Assembly: GCA_025352225.1 (NCBI GenBank)
Contig: JANXTT010000120.1
Span: 1 to 64,000, forward strand
DNA: 64,000 nucleotides
Direction of reading: 5' to 3'
Source of the DNA: Mucilaginibacter sp.
Lineage (GTDB): Bacteria > Bacteroidota > Bacteroidia > Sphingobacteriales > Sphingobacteriaceae
The position numbers and the translations under genes are program-made. Below are positions 45,585 through 54,659 of the stretch, one piece after another (within the stretch, counting starts at the first letter, position 1; each line of letters opens with the position of its first letter). Under the pieces are notes generated by a model. It saw only the letters and a program-made list of their open reading frames with translations. It did not search any database and was not told the origin of the DNA.

Positions 45585-46415
45585 TTACCTCAACTCGTCA
45601 ATAGCAACTGGGTCCATATCGGTGTATACTTGGTTCTCGCCGGCCATTCCCCAAATAAACGAGTAATTTGCCGTACCGCAGCCCGAGTGTATAGACCATG
45701 GCGGCGAAATAACAGCTTCGTGGTTCTGCATTACCAAATGGCGCGTTTCCTGCGGCTGCCCCATCAGGTGCATAACTACCTGCCCGGGTTGTACATCAAA
45801 ATAAAAGTACATTTCCATACGGCGGTCGTGTGTGTGCGATGGCATGGTGTTCCAAACACTGCCTGTGCTTAAAACGGTTAAACCCATTACCAACTGGCAG
45901 CTTCTAATACCTTCCAGGTGAATGTATTTATAAATGGTGCGCGCGTTTGATGTTTCGGCCGAGCCAATACTCACAGGCGTAGCTTCTTCCTTTTTTAGCA
46001 AACGCACAGGGTATTGCTGATGTGCCGGAGATGAGAGGAGGTAATACTTTGCAGGATTATTAGCTTCCAAGCTTTTAAACACTATAGATTGCGAACCTTT
46101 ACCAGCATACAGGCAATCCAGTTTATTAACAGCAAAGATGGTGCCATCTACAGTAATTTCGCCAGGGCCACCAACGTTAATGATCCCCAATTCGCGACGC
46201 TCTAAAAAATATTCGGCTCTTAGCTCCGGATAGTTTGGTAAAGCAATTGCCTGGTTTACGGGTATCGCGCTGCCTACCATCACCCTGTCGTAATGGCTGT
46301 AAACAAAAGTAATTTCGTTTGGCTTCATTAAACTGTCCACTAAAAAATTGCCCCGCATTTCGGCGGTAGTCATTGTACTAACTTCTTTAGGGCTGTTATG
46401 ATATCGTTGTTCCAT
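45585..46415 (-). CDS. kduI: 5-keto-4-deoxyuronate isomerase
   Basis: 276 aa bicupin, the usual KduI length. Zn ligands are His194, His196 and Glu201 (PSHTHDRRMEMYFYF) and His243 (WSIHSGCG). It converts 5-keto-4-deoxyuronate, formed spontaneously from the unsaturated uronate, to 2,5-diketo-3-deoxygluconate. It lies between kduD (25 nt upstream) and GH105 in one operon. Confidence 0.95.
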   Translation of the reverse strand: MEQRYHNSPKEVSTMTTAEMRGNFLVDSLMKPNEITFVYSHYDRVMVGSAIPVNQAIALPNYPELRAEYFLERRELGIINVGGPGEITVDGTIFAVNKLDCLYAGKGSQSIVFKSLEANNPAKYYLLSSPAHQQYPVRLLKKEEATPVSIGSAETSNARTIYKYIHLEGIRSCQLVMGLTVLSTGSVWNTMPSHTHDRRMEMYFYFDVQPGQVVMHLMGQPQETRHLVMQNHEAVISPPWSIHSGCGTANYSFIWGMAGENQVYTDMDPVAIDELR

Positions 46416-46440
46416 TTGTACGTATTGTATATTGTAAAAA

Positions 46441-47211
46441 TTATCTGCCTAACCACCCGCCATCAACGGGTAGAATGATGCCATTAACGTAATCTGATGC
46501 TGCTGATGCTAAGAAAACCGTAGCGCCACCCAAATCCTCTGCCTGGCCCCACCGTGCAGAAGGGATCCGGTCTAATATCGATTTACTACGGTCAGGGTCG
46601 GCTCTTAGGGCTTCGGTATTATCAGTAGCAATATAGCCCGGGGCTATCGCATTTACATTTACCCCTTTTGATGCCCACTCATTAGCAAAAGCTTTGGTTA
46701 AACTACCAATAGCCCCTTTACTTGCCGCGTAACCAGGCACATTGATGCCACCCTGAAACGTTAGTAACGAAGCTGTAAAAATCACCTTGCCGTATCCTTG
46801 CGCTATCATTTGCCTCCCTACCTCGCGCGTTAAAATAAAGGGGGCGTCAAGGTTAATATTTAATACGGTATCCCAATAATCATTAGGATGCTCGGCAGCG
46901 GGCTTACGCATAATGGTGCCCGCATTGTTTACTAAAATATCTATCCTGGAGTTTTCGTTTAAAAGACGCTTAGCAAACGTTTCTAACGATGCACGGTCAC
47001 TAAAATCGCATTGATACGCTTTAAATTTCCGGCCCACCGCAATTACTTCTTGCTCAACCTGACTGTTAGTTAAGGCAATAGATGCCGAAACACCAATAAT
47101 ATCAGCCCCGGCACCCGCTAAAGCTAAAGCCATTGCTTTGCCAATACCTCGGTTGCAGCCTGTTACAACGGCAATTTTACCCGATAGATCAAATAGTTTT
47201 TGTATTTGCAT
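46441..47211 (-). CDS. kduD: 2-deoxy-D-gluconate 3-dehydrogenase (2,5-diketo-3-deoxygluconate reductase)
   Basis: 256 aa classical short-chain dehydrogenase. It has the cofactor motif TGCNRGIG (17-24), NNAG, Ser148, and the catalytic pair Tyr161 and Lys165 in YAASK. It reduces diketo-deoxygluconate to KDG, joining the unsaturated-uronate route to the KDG kinases. It is first gene of kduD-kduI-GH105. The second copy of the 23-bp operator is 94 nt upstream, nearly the same distance as for eda. Confidence 0.93.
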   Translation of the reverse strand: MQIQKLFDLSGKIAVVTGCNRGIGKAMALALAGAGADIIGVSASIALTNSQVEQEVIAVGRKFKAYQCDFSDRASLETFAKRLLNENSRIDILVNNAGTIMRKPAAEHPNDYWDTVLNINLDAPFILTREVGRQMIAQGYGKVIFTASLLTFQGGINVPGYAASKGAIGSLTKAFANEWASKGVNVNAIAPGYIATDNTEALRADPDRSKSILDRIPSARWGQAEDLGGATVFLASAASDYVNGIILPVDGGWLGR

Positions 47212-47304
47212 AGGTTATATACTAAAAATGTAATTCCTGAGGGGTCAATAATTTCCCCAAGCAATTCTAAGGAGTTTTTAAGTAGAAAGTTACCAATACG
47301 CCAA

Positions 47305-47327
47305 AAATATTTACGCAATCGTTCCCG
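47305..47327. promoter_or_regulatory. Putative LacI-type operator, copy 2 (upstream of kduD)
   Basis: All 23 bp are identical to 35842-35864 and in the same orientation relative to the minus-strand operon it precedes. The core is ACGCAATCGTTCCCG. It starts 94 nt upstream of the kduD ATG, directly beside the terminator of the upstream gene. The repeated position supports a shared regulator of the KDG pathway. Confidence 0.68.
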
Positions 47328-47331
47328 ATTA

Positions 47332-47372
47332 AATTAAAAAGGGACGCCTGGCCGGGCATCCCTTTTTTAATT
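47332..47372 (-). terminator. Terminator after the beta-barrel protein gene
   Basis: AAAAAGGGA (47336-47344) pairs with TCCCTTTTT, with an inner GCC/GGC pair, and outer AATT sequences extend it. On the minus strand it ends in a T run. It is 13 nt downstream of the stop at 47385 and can work in both directions. Confidence 0.78.
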
Positions 47373-47384
47373 AAAATTTTTGTT

Positions 47385-47972
47385 TTAAAGAATTTTGTAA
47401 CCTACACTAAAATGCCATAGGTTTTGCCGCTGCCCATAATTTTGATTTATCTGAGTTAGCGCACCCTCATAGCGGGCGTCCAAAGAAATATTACCCAAAT
47501 CTATACCCGCACCGGCCTGGTAGCCTAAAGTACTATGGTTGTAATTTCCAAAATCGTGATACGCGTTTTTAACGTTATCCGAAAAGGTGTCACTTTGATT
47601 AAGAATATAAGAATAAATAGGCCCGGCCATTACACGGAAATTTAAACTACTTCCGCCGAATGATTCGCCAACAAGTACCGGAACATCAAGTGTTGTAAAT
47701 TTTACCTGTCCACTTTCATTAGTAGTATTGTTTTGCGTTTGAAAATTAAATTGCCCCCCTTTACTGCCAACATAAACTTCGGGCTGCACATAAAGCCCTT
47801 TACCAATGCGGGCCCATGCACCAAACTGGTAACCGGTAACCGTTGATGATGATGGATTATCGGTATTGATTTTAGAAACGTTAATGCCGGCTTTTGCGCC
47901 TAATGTAAATTGTGCCCGTGCATTAACACCGGCTATAGTTAATATTGCTAAACTTAACAGGTACTTTTTCAT
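47385..47972 (-). CDS. Outer-membrane beta-barrel protein (PorT/OMP_b-brl_2-like)
   Basis: 195 aa. A signal peptide (MKKYLLSLAILTIAGVNARA) is followed by FTLGAKAGINVSKI and about eight amphipathic strands, with a final aromatic strand (LWHFSVGYKIL) suited to BAM recognition. The PorT-like family is widespread in Bacteroidota and mostly uncharacterised. A TAATTTTG -7-like element on the minus strand (48021-48028) lies upstream. It is monocistronic, ending at the terminator 47332-47372. Confidence 0.83.
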   Translation of the reverse strand: MKKYLLSLAILTIAGVNARAQFTLGAKAGINVSKINTDNPSSSTVTGYQFGAWARIGKGLYVQPEVYVGSKGGQFNFQTQNNTTNESGQVKFTTLDVPVLVGESFGGSSLNFRVMAGPIYSYILNQSDTFSDNVKNAYHDFGNYNHSTLGYQAGAGIDLGNISLDARYEGALTQINQNYGQRQNLWHFSVGYKIL

Positions 47973-48084
47973 GATTAGAATAGTTTATGTAAGATTAATA
48001 AATGCAAACAAATGCCGAGCCAAAATTAATAAACAGCTATTAGAACTGTTTTTTTTTATTTTTGTTGTAAAACAAATTTAAACA

Positions 48085-48300
48085 ATGGCCGAGATCAACA
48101 TTAGTAACAAGGATTGGGACAGAATAAAAATTAAAATAAAGCGTAAATACAACCATTTAACAGATGAGCAACTCCAATATACCGAAGGCCAGGAAGACGC
48201 TTTAATAACCAAATTAATGGCTTTAGTTAACAGAGACCGTAAATACGTAGTATTTACATTAAAAAAAGCGTTGATCAATATGGATACCAATATTTTATAA
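48085..48300 (+). CDS. CsbD-like small stress protein
   Basis: 71 aa. DWDRIKIKIKRKYNHLTDEQ followed by LQYTEGQEDALITKL follows the CsbD pattern (W..IKGK.K..WG.LTDDDL....G..D.L..K). Bacterial CsbD proteins are stress-induced and of unknown mechanism. It is divergent from the beta-barrel gene. A TATTTTTG element (48057-48064) is a candidate -7 sequence. Confidence 0.62.
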   Translation: MAEINISNKDWDRIKIKIKRKYNHLTDEQLQYTEGQEDALITKLMALVNRDRKYVVFTLKKALINMDTNIL

Positions 48301-48378
48301 ATTATACTACTATAAAAGCAGCAACCTTTTTATTAATTTTATCGTTTAATAATTATAATTTAATAGAAAGGTGTAGTT

Positions 48379-50109
48379 GTGTTGACTAAAAATCTCAGAA
48401 AAACAGGTTTAGCTGCCGGGATATTATCACTGGTATTAGTTTTATGGAGCTTTAACGAAGATTTATTCCAGATATCTAAAAATCTGGATGTCTTTGCTTC
48501 GCTGTATAAAGAAATTAATACTAATTATGTTGACGATATCAATACATCAAGATTGGTTAAAACCGGTATTGATGCGATGCTGGATGACCTTGACCCTTAC
48601 ACAGAATACATACCGGAATCTGGTATTGAAGATTACAAGTTAAAATATGTGAGTACACAATATGGAGGCATAGGTGCCAGTATCTTCACCAAAGAAAGAA
48701 GGGTGCTGGTTTCTGAAGTGGCCGTAGGTTTTCCGGCCCAAAAGGCCGATATACATGCCGGTGATGAACTTTTAAAAATTAATGACATTGACCTGAGTAA
48801 TAAAACCGGCGACGATGTTAGCCAACTCCTAAAAGGCCCTAAAGGCGCACCTATAAAATTACTGATCAGGCGCGAAAACGTGGCTCAACCTATACAGAAA
48901 TCATTAATCCGCGAAGAGATCAAACAACCCAATGTATCATACTATGGTATGGTTAAAGGCAATATGGGTTACATTAAGCTGGATAGATTCTTAGAAAACT
49001 CGGCAGAAGAGGTAACTGATGCTTTAATTGCACTTAAAAAGAATAATCCCAGTGGCATTATTCTGGATCTGCGCTCAAACGGAGGCGGCATTTTACAGGA
49101 CGCCGTTAAAATAGTGAACCTGTTTATAGCTAAGGATGTTGAAGTGGTATCGCAAAAAGGCAAGGTATTGGAAAAAAACTATACCTATCGTACCAACAAC
49201 ACCCCTATCGAACCTAATCTGCCATTGGTAGTGCTGGTTAACAGCCATTCTGCGTCGGCATCCGAAATTGTTGCGGGTTCGCTGCAGGATCTGGATCGCG
49301 CCGTTATAATTGGGCAACGAAGCTATGGAAAGGGCTTAGTGCAACAAACATTTAACCTGCCCTATAATAGCCTGGTGAAAATTACTATTGCTAAATACTA
49401 CACGCCATCGGGCAGGTGCATACAGGCGTTAGATTATACCCACCGCCATAACGATGGCAGCGTTGATAAGGTTGCCGACTCGCTTATGCATGAGTTTAAA
49501 ACCAAGGATGGAAGATCTGTATATGATGGCAGTGGCATTTATCCGGACGTGTTTATAAAACAAGACCGCTTTGCTAATATTACCCAAATATTGGTGGGCA
49601 AACTGCTGGTGTTTGATTATGCAACGCATTACCGGGATACCCATCAAAAGATAGACGCCCCTATGCTATTTAAGCTAAGCGACGCCGATTATAATGATTT
49701 TTTGAAATTTATAGCTAACAAGGATTATAAGTACAGTAACAAATCTGAAAAATTACTAAACGATTTGAAAACCGAAGCTGATAAGGACAAGGAGTTCACC
49801 ACAATTAAAACCGAGTACGACGCCCTTAAAGCCAAATTAGCAACCGCCAAAGCAAAAGATATTGAACTCCATAAAGAAGAAATTAAACAGGTTCTGGAAA
49901 ACGAAATAGCTTCGCGATACTATTATGAGAAGGGCCGTTACGAATGTAATTTCAAATACGATATTGAATTAAGCCGCGCTGTACAGCTCATGCAGGATAA
50001 AAACCAGGTAGCTGCCATTTTAAAAGGGCAAGGCAATTATAAAACCATTGGCAAACCAGTGGTAACCATGGCCTCTGCCAAGCCCGAAGATAAGAATCAG
50101 GATAATTAA
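48379..50109 (+). CDS. S41-family C-terminal processing peptidase
   Basis: 576 aa starting at GTG 48379 (the following TTG is an alternative; no ATG lies near). One N-terminal TM helix (about 10-25) anchors it to the inner membrane facing the periplasm. A PDZ domain (about 95-165) and the S41 protease domain follow, with Ser293 in NSHSASASE and Lys318 in GQRSYGKG, 25 residues apart as in Tsp/Prc. A charged helical tail follows. It is expected to trim or degrade periplasmic proteins from the C-terminus. Confidence 0.9.
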   Translation: MLTKNLRKTGLAAGILSLVLVLWSFNEDLFQISKNLDVFASLYKEINTNYVDDINTSRLVKTGIDAMLDDLDPYTEYIPESGIEDYKLKYVSTQYGGIGASIFTKERRVLVSEVAVGFPAQKADIHAGDELLKINDIDLSNKTGDDVSQLLKGPKGAPIKLLIRRENVAQPIQKSLIREEIKQPNVSYYGMVKGNMGYIKLDRFLENSAEEVTDALIALKKNNPSGIILDLRSNGGGILQDAVKIVNLFIAKDVEVVSQKGKVLEKNYTYRTNNTPIEPNLPLVVLVNSHSASASEIVAGSLQDLDRAVIIGQRSYGKGLVQQTFNLPYNSLVKITIAKYYTPSGRCIQALDYTHRHNDGSVDKVADSLMHEFKTKDGRSVYDGSGIYPDVFIKQDRFANITQILVGKLLVFDYATHYRDTHQKIDAPMLFKLSDADYNDFLKFIANKDYKYSNKSEKLLNDLKTEADKDKEFTTIKTEYDALKAKLATAKAKDIELHKEEIKQVLENEIASRYYYEKGRYECNFKYDIELSRAVQLMQDKNQVAAILKGQGNYKTIGKPVVTMASAKPEDKNQDN

Positions 50110-50224
50110 AACCTTGCTTTACTTAAAAAGCTCGCCGTTGCCGGCCTGCCTTAAAAACAAATTTCCGCTAATATTTTGCTAACAGAATTAGGATTTAGGG
50201 GTTAGTTTTTCATAATTTTACTTT

Positions 50225-51505
50225 ATGGCCAATTTACCACCACTTGCCGAACGCATGCGCCCCAAAAACCTGGATGACTATGTTGGCCAGAAACATTTGG
50301 TTGGCCCGGACGCGGTATTGCGTAAAGCGATAGCATCGGGCGCATTGCCATCCATGATATTTTGGGGGCCGCCGGGCGTTGGTAAAACTACACTGGCTTT
50401 CATCATTTCGCAATCGCTCGACAGGCCTTTTTTTTCGCTAAGCGCGATCAATTCGGGCGTTAAAGATGTGCGCGAGGTAATTGAGAAGGCGTCGCAATTA
50501 CGCGAACAGGGCGATTCGTTACCAGTGCTGTTTATTGATGAGATACACCGTTTTTCAAAATCACAGCAAGACTCCTTATTGGGGGCCGTGGAGCGGGGTA
50601 TTGTAACGCTGATCGGTGCCACTACCGAGAACCCTTCGTTCGAGGTTATTTCGGCTTTGCTGTCACGGTGCCAGGTTTATATTTTAAAACCCCTCAGCGA
50701 AGACGACCTTATCCACCTGTTACAAAAATCGCAGCATGAAGATGCTGTTGTAAAAAAGAGAAATATCACCATTGCCGATTACGAAGCACTTATCCGCCTT
50801 TCGGGAGGTGATGCCCGTAAACTGCTCAATATTTTTGAGCTCCTCATCAACGCTATTGATGACGACAAAATCACCATCACCAACGAGCTGGTTTTGGAGC
50901 ATGTACAGCAAAACCTGGCCCTATATGATAAAGCCGGCGAACAGCATTATGATATTATATCAGCTTTTATCAAATCCATGCGTGGGAGCGACCCTAATGG
51001 GGCTGTTTATTGGCTTGCGCGGATGATAGCCGGCGGCGAAGATCCTTTATTTATTGCCCGCCGCATGTTGATACTGGCAGCAGAGGATATAGGCAATGCC
51101 AATCCAAACGCTCTCTTACTGGCTCAAAGTTGTTTTAACGCGGTTAATGTAATTGGCATGCCCGAATCTCAGTTGATATTATCGCAAACGGTAATCTATC
51201 TGGCTACCTCAGCTAAAAGCAATTCGGCAACTACCGCTATTGGTACGGCTATGGCCTTGGTTAAACAAACCGGCGACCTGCCCGTGCCCCTACACTTACG
51301 CAACGCGCCAACCAAACTGATGAAAAACATTGGCTATGGTAAAGATTATAAGTACGCGCATGGTTTTGAAGGTAACTTTGTTGATCAGGATTTTTTGCCC
51401 GAGGCCATCCGCGGAACAAAACTTTACGAACCCGGTAACAATGCCAGGGAAATAGAGTCGAAAGAAAAGCTAAAGAAACTATGGGGCGATCGTTATAAAT
51501 ATTAA
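50225..51505 (+). CDS. rarA: Replication-associated recombination protein A (AAA+ ATPase)
   Basis: 426 aa (MgsA/WRNIP1 family). Walker A GPPGVGKT (48-55), Walker B LFIDEIHR (102-109), sensor GATTENPSFEV, and the C-terminal MgsA tetramerisation domain with SMRGSDPNGAVYWLARM and EDIGNANP. It acts at stalled replication forks and in recombination. It is probably monocistronic, though the ABC permease starts 42 nt later. Confidence 0.94.
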   Translation: MANLPPLAERMRPKNLDDYVGQKHLVGPDAVLRKAIASGALPSMIFWGPPGVGKTTLAFIISQSLDRPFFSLSAINSGVKDVREVIEKASQLREQGDSLPVLFIDEIHRFSKSQQDSLLGAVERGIVTLIGATTENPSFEVISALLSRCQVYILKPLSEDDLIHLLQKSQHEDAVVKKRNITIADYEALIRLSGGDARKLLNIFELLINAIDDDKITITNELVLEHVQQNLALYDKAGEQHYDIISAFIKSMRGSDPNGAVYWLARMIAGGEDPLFIARRMLILAAEDIGNANPNALLLAQSCFNAVNVIGMPESQLILSQTVIYLATSAKSNSATTAIGTAMALVKQTGDLPVPLHLRNAPTKLMKNIGYGKDYKYAHGFEGNFVDQDFLPEAIRGTKLYEPGNNAREIESKEKLKKLWGDRYKY

Positions 51506-51547
51506 TACATTAGTATAAAACAACACCTATCTAAACCAACAACATCA

Positions 51548-53020
51548 ATGACCTTAACTTTTATACAGCATGAATTAAAGTCCTTTTGGCGGTCAAAAAA
51601 CACCAGCAAATCAGTAACCATACGTATTGTAATGGGATTTTTGATATTGATACTACTGCTGTATGTTGTTGTATTAGGCTTCTATTTGGATACGATACTG
51701 GAACAATCCTTTCCCGGCGAGAATCTGATCATCGCCTTCTCTGGCATGCTGCTCTATTATTTTGTGTTTGATCTGCTGATGCGTTTTCAGATGCAAGAGC
51801 TGCCAACATTAACCGTGCAGCCTTACCTCCATCTGCCCGTTAGCCGCAACACCGTAGTAACGTATTTATCGTTAGTCTCTTTAAAATCAGTATTTAACCT
51901 TTGGCCGTTTATTATTTCCTTGCCGTTCATCCTAAAAATTATAAAACCCGAACAAGGGTTAAATACTGCATTGTTATTTATTGCCGCTATTACGGGCCTT
52001 ACCATTTTTAATAATTACCTCAGTTTATATATTAAACGCCGCTCCAATTTAAACGGGTGGGTATCTATCTGTTTTTCAATATTCCTGGTGCTCTTAACCC
52101 TATCTGATTTTTCGTGGCATATCATATCGTTCAGAAACCTTTCACTGCTATTTTTTGGCAACATCAAAGCCCACCCTTTATTAGTATTGATACCGCTGGC
52201 TTTAAGCTGCATCATTTACTACATCAACTTTTTATACCTTAAGCATAACTTGTATTTAGAGGAGTTGGGCTCGCGTAAAATATCCCATAAAAGCAGTACC
52301 GACATACCATTGCTTGATCGGTTTGGCCGCGTTGGGGAGTTGGTAGCTAACGAAGTAAAGCTAATTTTAAGAAATAAACGGTCGCGGTCATCAGTGCTGA
52401 TGACGACCATGATACTTTTTTACGGGTTAATATTTTATACCAACAAATATTATGGCGATGGCTGGAAAGTTTTTTGCGGCATGTTTATGACGGGCATCTT
52501 CATTATAAATTACGGTCAGTTTATGTTTGGCTGGCAAGCTGGCCATTTTGATGGTATTTTAATAAGTAAAATTAAATTTCAGGACTTTTTAAAGGCTAAA
52601 TACATCTTGTTCACCATAGTATCAAGCGCGGCGTTTTTATTAACATTACCTTACGCCTATTTTGGATGGCATATTATTTTAGTGCACTTTGTAATGTATT
52701 TATGGAACATTGGTGTTAACACAACCATTGTACTATTTTTTGCCAACCGCAATTATAAACGGATAGACCTTAGCCGCGGTGCATCGTTTAACTGGGAAGG
52801 CGTGGGCGCAACACAACTATTATTAGGCTTCCCATTATTTCTTTTGCCGTTTGTTATTTATGGCCCTGTTGCATTTTTTGGCCATCCGGATATTGCGCTT
52901 GGGTTATTGGCAGCCATTGGTTTGTTATTTGTACTTACCCGCCAGTATTGGATAAAACAATTAGAAGAAGATTTTTACGAAAAAAAATATACCATTGCCG
53001 AAGGTTTTAGGGCTAAATAA
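51548..53020 (+). CDS. DUF5687 family membrane protein, probable ABC exporter permease
   Basis: 490 aa with about 12 hydrophobic segments and a short cytoplasmic N-terminus (TLTFIQHELKSFWRSKN). DUF5687 proteins of Bacteroidota are the permease part of two-gene ABC exporters of unknown cargo. Its stop is 1 nt before the ATP-binding protein gene, so they surely form one complex. No substrate-binding protein or regulator is adjacent. Confidence 0.82.
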   Translation: MTLTFIQHELKSFWRSKNTSKSVTIRIVMGFLILILLLYVVVLGFYLDTILEQSFPGENLIIAFSGMLLYYFVFDLLMRFQMQELPTLTVQPYLHLPVSRNTVVTYLSLVSLKSVFNLWPFIISLPFILKIIKPEQGLNTALLFIAAITGLTIFNNYLSLYIKRRSNLNGWVSICFSIFLVLLTLSDFSWHIISFRNLSLLFFGNIKAHPLLVLIPLALSCIIYYINFLYLKHNLYLEELGSRKISHKSSTDIPLLDRFGRVGELVANEVKLILRNKRSRSSVLMTTMILFYGLIFYTNKYYGDGWKVFCGMFMTGIFIINYGQFMFGWQAGHFDGILISKIKFQDFLKAKYILFTIVSSAAFLLTLPYAYFGWHIILVHFVMYLWNIGVNTTIVLFFANRNYKRIDLSRGASFNWEGVGATQLLLGFPLFLLPFVIYGPVAFFGHPDIALGLLAAIGLLFVLTRQYWIKQLEEDFYEKKYTIAEGFRAK

Positions 53021-53021
53021 C

Positions 53022-53738
53022 ATGATAGAAATAAAAGATCTTAAAAAAGTATATGCCGGTGTAACCGTTGTTGATATTCCGTACCTAAAAATTAGCAAGG
53101 GTGAAAGCATTGGTTTAATAGGCAATAACGGTGCGGGTAAAACTACCCTGTTCCGTATTATGCTCGACCTTATCAGGCCGGAGCATGGCGAGGTAACATC
53201 CAACGGCGAAAACGTTGCCCTGCACGAAAACTGGAAAAACTATACCGCTTCCTTTTTGGATGAAGGGTTTTTAATAGACTACCTGACGCCCGAAGAGTAT
53301 TTTTACTTTATTGGAGGCTTGCACCAGCAAACACGCGCGCATGTGGACGACTTTTTAACCTCCCTCACCGATTTTTTTAATGGGGAGGTTTTAAAACGGG
53401 GCAAATACATCCGCGACCTATCCAAAGGGAATCAATGTAAAGTAGGTGTTGCAGCCTGCCTGTTACAAAAACCGGAGTTGCTGATGCTGGATGAACCCTT
53501 TGCCAATATTGACCCCAGTACACAGATCAGGCTGAAAAACATGATCAAGCAGATGAGCCGGTCGGAAGGGTTAACTACCCTGGTATCCAGCCACGACTTA
53601 AACCATGTAACCGAAGTTTGCGAACGTATATTGCTGATGGAAAAGGGCAAAATTATAAAAGATATCGCCACCAGTTCTTCTACATTAAAAGAGTTAGAAG
53701 AGTATTTTTCTGTAGCGATAAACCCGTTTCAGGTGTAA
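53022..53738 (+). CDS. ABC transporter ATP-binding protein
   Basis: 238 aa from ATG 53022 (an upstream in-frame ATG at 52995 lies within the permease gene). Walker A GNNGAGKT (34-41), signature LSKGN (133-137, a variant of LSGGQ seen in drug/lipid exporters), Walker B LLMLDEP (153-159), and the switch His in SSHD. It powers the DUF5687 permease. The direction of transport is inferred to be export from the family. Confidence 0.93.
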   Translation: MIEIKDLKKVYAGVTVVDIPYLKISKGESIGLIGNNGAGKTTLFRIMLDLIRPEHGEVTSNGENVALHENWKNYTASFLDEGFLIDYLTPEEYFYFIGGLHQQTRAHVDDFLTSLTDFFNGEVLKRGKYIRDLSKGNQCKVGVAACLLQKPELLMLDEPFANIDPSTQIRLKNMIKQMSRSEGLTTLVSSHDLNHVTEVCERILLMEKGKIIKDIATSSSTLKELEEYFSVAINPFQV

Positions 53739-53773
53739 TACAAATAATTATGGTATCTATATTGGAGTTGGGA

Positions 53774-53980
53774 CTAATCTTTTTTTCTCTTTTGCGGCCA
53801 TGCTAAAAATACAATTCCTACAATAATTGTAGGAAGCCAAAGGAAAAAAGAATATTTTCCGAGATCGGATATAATAGGATTTAACGATGGCCCACTATAG
53901 GAGAACATTGACACACCAAATAGAAACATGGAAACACCCAAGAGCAATATTAATAATCCGAATATTTTAAGCCTTGACAT
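53774..53980 (-). CDS. Small two-helix membrane protein, unknown
   Basis: 68 aa with TM segments at about 6-27 and 42-62 and a basic tail (WPQKRKKD). No recognisable family. It is convergent with the ABC gene (35 nt gap). Upstream is a 177-nt gap with no other gene. Confidence 0.6.
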   Translation of the reverse strand: MSRLKIFGLLILLLGVSMFLFGVSMFSYSGPSLNPIISDLGKYSFFLWLPTIIVGIVFLAWPQKRKKD

Positions 53981-54157
53981 CTTTTATTTACAATTAAGTT
54001 TACCCAAAGATATCAATCAGCTCAAATAAAAAAAGCCGTACTTAAATAGCACTTACAACCACATGTAAGTAAGTATGCCGAGGATCGGTTGTAATATATT
54101 GTTCTGTATAATTGACCAAACAAACCTTAAACCGCATATCTTAACTACCTATTATTT

Positions 54158-54652
54158 ATGCATCACATCCGCGAAGCCAATATTAACGACGTTAAAGCCA
54201 TTTGTGAGATAGCAGAGCAAACCTGGTGGCACACATACTCACCAATATTAAGTGATGACCAGATCCGATACATGTTAGATACATTATATGCGCCTGAGGT
54301 TATTCACCGCCAGATCCGCGATAAAGAATTGACCTATCTCATATTATCTGATGATGAGGCCGGTGCAGGTTTCGCAGGCTTTTGCCCGCGTGACGAAAAC
54401 CCGGAGATTTATAAACTACATAAGTTATACTGCTTACCACAAACACAGTGCAAAGGCTATGGCAAGCTGTTAATCAATCAGGTAATTAATTACGTTTTAA
54501 ACGCGGGTAAACACACCCTGGACCTCAATGTTAACCGCCAGAATAAAGCCAAAAGCTTTTACGAAAAATTGGGTTTTAGCGTTATTTATGAAGAAGATTT
54601 ACCCATTGGCCCCTATTGGATGAATGATTTTGTAATGCGGAAAACGTTTTAG
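54158..54652 (+). CDS. GNAT-family N-acetyltransferase
   Basis: 164 aa. It starts HHIREANINDVKAICEIAEQ, and the acetyl-CoA pyrophosphate loop is in QTQCKGYGKLLINQV, a Q-x3-G-x-G/A variant. A C-terminal LDLNVNRQNKAKSFYEKLGF motif (given as NRQNKAKSFYEKLGF) is typical. The substrate is unknown. It is convergent with the exonuclease gene, 7 nt away. Confidence 0.88.
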   Translation: MHHIREANINDVKAICEIAEQTWWHTYSPILSDDQIRYMLDTLYAPEVIHRQIRDKELTYLILSDDEAGAGFAGFCPRDENPEIYKLHKLYCLPQTQCKGYGKLLINQVINYVLNAGKHTLDLNVNRQNKAKSFYEKLGFSVIYEEDLPIGPYWMNDFVMRKTF

Positions 54653-54659
54653 CAAATAA

